Assembly: GCA_037576195.1 (NCBI GenBank)
Contig: CM075104.1
Location: 7,756,775-7,820,774, forward strand
Reading direction: 5' to 3'
From: Phytoseiulus persimilis
Taxonomy: Eukaryota; Arthropoda; Arachnida; Mesostigmata; Phytoseiidae
DNA: 64,000 bases
The notes under the pieces: generated by a model
The model's database searches: none
The model's input: only the letters and a program-made list of their open reading frames with translations
What the model was told of the DNA's origin: nothing
Shown: positions 60,925 to 64,000 of the stretch, piece by piece
Layout: every line of letters begins with the position of its first letter
How positions within the stretch are numbered: the stretch's first letter is position 1
Translations under genes and position numbers: made by a program

Positions 60925-61175
60925 CCACCCAAACGTTGAGGGAACGATTGAGAACAGACTGGAGAATCGCAAGCTCCTTACGTTTTCTCCACAAAATACC
61001 GCTAGAACTGTCGACTACTACTATTACTACTGATACTTCTTGTCTCGATATTCACCACGTATTCATGTGAGGGAGACGCCCTTTTTCTTGGAAACTATAA
61101 CTCTAACCGCTGACAATAATGACGATTGATAATATGATTACCAATTCTCATTGAAGCTGTAATTCTCATCGGTAT

Positions 61176-61196
61176 CATTATTATTATTATCTTAAC
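61176..61196. repeat. (ATT)n repeat
   Basis: ATCATTATTATTATTATC in the AT-rich end of the candidate 3' UTR. Confidence 0.75.
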
Positions 61197-61875
61197 GTAA
61201 AGATCATGGAGCACTACGGTTACTGACTGATGAGACAACATCATAAACTAGAAACCGCAGCGAATGAAGGAAAACAGGACCGTGGAAGGCGGAAAAAACA
61301 CAGAGCTACGGAGAAAACTACGATTTTTGAGATGACGAATCAAAAGGACTAAACCCGGCTCGATTCATCTTCGATTAATTAATATTTTCTTGGATCTTGT
61401 AGCAAACGGAATAACGCTGGAAGGTGGCGAGGAAAGAAACAAGAGTCTTCTAGGGGAAAGAGTGGCTATGACATTATAAGACATCTCAAAGATTCATCAG
61501 ATGAAAGATGAAACAATGAGTTTGGGCGGAAATATTCGCCATTTTGATGTTTTGTGGAATGTCTCTTGATAATACCCTTCCGGAATGAGCTCATCAGATC
61601 ACGCCAAAGTGTGGAGGAACGACAACCCAAAACCAGTCGCAGTGGATATTTCTTCAACACGAACATCAAAGTATAACAACCATCATGAGAGGAACTTCTG
61701 TATTTGAAGACTAGAGAACACGTGTTTGTAAAGAACTGAGCAAAAAACTGAACAGAAAAAGGAGATATGATTGAAGATAATTATGATGAGTAAGAATAAG
61801 CGATATGATTAATGATTAAGAGAGGAAGGATACCACGAAGATAAACCAACGCCCAATGATCATCCACACGTTCGA

Positions 61876-61881
61876 AATAAA
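61876..61881 (+). terminator. Candidate distal poly(A) signal AATAAA
   Basis: The context is TTCGAAATAAAGTGTAATGC, followed by a moderately GT-rich stretch. It coincides with the end of the A-skewed domain, which is the main reason to take it as a real 3' end. Confidence 0.4.
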
Positions 61882-61899
61882 GTGTAATGCTTTGGAGCA

Positions 61900-64000
61900 A
61901 TCTCTTACATACGCCTAATGTTTTCATTCATTGCACGCCCTTTTAGCTCAAATGCCCTCCGTTCCTGCACGTTGTCACAGAATGACCGGAGCGATTCCTC
62001 CTCAAACTACTCTCGTCATCCAGCTTTTTGAGGGAGTTTCCGTGGCGGCTCACACTCGATAGTCAATGATTCACAGCAGCCTTATCCTCTAAGCGGGAGT
62101 CATTCGATATCAAATCACTGCAGAGCTACGCGCTCCGTACCGTTCGAAGACAATTGCTCCGCTCGGTTCATTTCAAACAGCGTCCGAAATCCGTCAATGT
62201 GTGTATGAAAGGGGCCTCGTGAGGAATAATTAGTACATTCCGTGAGTTTTGCCCGAGGACCGTTCGATTTCACCGTACACGAGGACGAATCGCAGAGTCG
62301 AATCGCTTTGTTACCTCGAAACCGAATGAGTCGGACCTCACTGAGAGCTCCAGCCCAGTACTTCTGACGTTTCCCACTTAAGCCAAACTAGGCGGTAATG
62401 AAACTCATTGGAGATTGTCGGAGCACTAGCCAGCGGCCTTGATCGGCAACCGACCATTATCGCGTTCCAGCAAGAACCCTCTCGATTGTCGGTGTTTCCG
62501 TGATTTTCGATGCTATCCTGAATCGCTGGCGCTCTTCTGATCCGTTGGCCGAGATAGCTGGTTCTTTACTCCAGTATCCTTCGACCGGCCTGCCGCACTC
62601 CGAGCCAGCGGAACACAAAGAAAAGGGTTTCGGAAACAGGTCTGTCGCGCGTCGCATTCCGTTGGAGCATCTATAGTTTTATTGTTTCGCGGGATTCCAG
62701 ACATAGAAGAAGCTCAATCCCCGATTCGCATCCGCTCCTGCATTTTGAGTGGGTGGGGATGTTTGCGAAGGTCGATGAGTTTCTCTAGGGACCCTCCGCA
62801 AACGCTCTTGCGAGACAGCTTGAACGATTGCTGCTCGAAAATAGTGTGAAGAGCGCTCGAACATTCCGAAGCCGCTCGAGTTGAAGTTGAACAAGAGAAA
62901 TTGATTGGCTTGTTCGCAGAAAGCGTCAGAGGCGTGAAAAACCGAGCCCTGGATCAGGCTCTCACCATATGTGAGAGTCAACGTCATCTGGTAAGGAATC
63001 AACTCGACGGCGACGATTCATGTGATGGGATGACCAGAGCTTCGATCCAGTTCCCGACCGGGCGCGAAGTTCTATCGTCACTGCTGTGGCTTCCGTTATG
63101 AGCTGTTACTTGTTACCCTTTGTCGAAACAACGTTCTGCGAATTCATCGAATACGACAATTCGCGTCAAGAATATCCGCGGTGCGATCGGGACGTGACAG
63201 CAGTAGTTGACTAATACTCGTGTTGCGTCCGCCGCCTGCGGGAAGTAGACTCGTATTCCTTCCGGTACGATTTCTCCCCCAATTTTCTTCATATAACTCA
63301 GAAAGCGTTGGGTGCCCTCCGAGCCCAAAAGATTCCTTCCCTGTCTGCACGAAAATTGGATCATCCGAACTCTCCCAGTTCGAACTCGAGTTCGATCTTC
63401 GTGCGCACGCTTCCCGCTTAGGAGTTGATAGGGAGTTCGAAGAGAGCAACCCGAGGAAGCAATCGAAGTCTTTGCGGCAAGTCGAACACTTGGTTCAGCA
63501 AAATCGGTATCTTGAGACGAGGTCATTGAACCTGAATGCTGTTCTTAGAACTCGATCGCCAGACTCCTAGACTGAGGGATCTTGGCAGGGCTCTTGACCC
63601 GCGGCGAGATTTTCGTTCGCACCTCAGGATTCTTTCGTGAGCCACCTCGTAACCGACCTGGCCGAGCGCCTGTTGAGGCCTGGACCGCCATCATCGAACC
63701 ATGAGGTGTGCAATGCAAAGCGGCCCCATCGCCGAGATGAAAAAACCGCGCTAGCCCGGCAAAAACCAACGTGTCGTTGCGTCACTCGGGTTATGGGTTA
63801 TGTCTGGACGCTGCAAACGCTGTCTCGGCACTCGACTGACCCGGGACCCGAAGTTTCGCCTTCCGAGTTCGAGGCTGTTCACACTCGAAAATGAGATTGG
63901 TACTCGATTAGCTCCCCGCTCGAAGCGTCATCTCACGGGAGGAATGATTGTTCGCAGAGGCATTCTGAAACCACTGCACCCACTTGTGAAACCCCTGCTT
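61900..64000. other. Right-hand flank without supportable genes
   Basis: Base composition returns to GC-rich. Frames up to 137 codons occur (for example 63113-63526 minus) without recognisable motifs or splice context. I see nothing else that I can name. Confidence 0.5.

Larger units (their letters stand above)
51628..61899 (+). other. A-rich, gene-free domain; candidate long 3' UTR of stomatin
   Basis: From the stomatin stop to about 61.9 kb I find no recognisable coding exon. The + strand is visibly enriched in A over T: in 56581-56640 I count 30 A and 7 T, and runs of ACAAACAAAC-type sequence recur near 53100, 56605, 57400 and 60885. The skew fades just after an AATAAA at 61876-61881, and GC-rich sequence resumes. 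A sense-strand A bias bounded by a stop codon and a poly(A) signal fits a transcribed 3' UTR of about 10 kb. A separate gene or an unrecognised non-coding RNA is the alternative. Confidence 0.4.

Overview
The window reads as animal nuclear DNA, most likely from an arthropod. Coding sequence is sparse and split by GT-AG introns, there are no bacterial-style operons, and microsatellites and poly-G/poly-C runs are common. The two genes I can identify are an arthropod/nematode-type stomatin (MEC-2 / band 7 family) and a T-box transcription factor. A GC-rich, compact chelicerate such as a mesostigmatan mite would fit, but the species is a guess. Almost all of the many short open frames look like chance frames in GC-rich DNA.

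Layout. 1-23527: non-coding as far as I can tell, upstream of the stomatin gene, with simple repeats and a few weak ORFs. 23528-27717 and 27719-31910: two almost identical direct copies of a 4.19 kb block, separated by a single N at 27718. Each copy carries the same first four coding exons of the stomatin gene. The copies differ by two single-base homopolymer indels, so the repeat is probably an assembly artefact. 31809-50308: an 18.5 kb intron of the stomatin gene. 43786-44901, inside that intron on the opposite strand: an intronless T-box ORF with a candidate poly(A) signal at 43328-43333. 50309-51627: the last four coding exons of stomatin. 51628-about 61900: a gene-poor, A-rich stretch that ends at an AATAAA (61876-61881) and may be a very long 3' UTR. 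61900-64000: ordinary GC-rich sequence with no gene that I can support.

The stomatin model was built by hand from splice sites and reading phase. Eight exons (copy 2 plus the downstream exons) give a continuous 349-residue protein with every junction in phase. It has a hydrophilic N-terminus, a membrane hairpin with its conserved proline, a complete SPFH/band 7 domain, the Ala/Glu-rich helix and the C-terminal oligomerisation segment. Proteins of this family sit on the cytoplasmic face of the membrane, bind cholesterol and modulate ion channels, including DEG/ENaC touch channels. The T-box protein is a nuclear DNA-binding regulator. The two genes share a locus by nesting; nothing in the sequence shows a functional link.

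I found no convincing tRNA, rRNA, CRISPR array, intact transposase or prokaryotic feature. The observations most worth checking are the N-joined duplication, the nested antisense T-box gene, the 10 kb A-skewed domain after the stomatin stop, and a phase-compatible 44-codon candidate exon inside the large intron.
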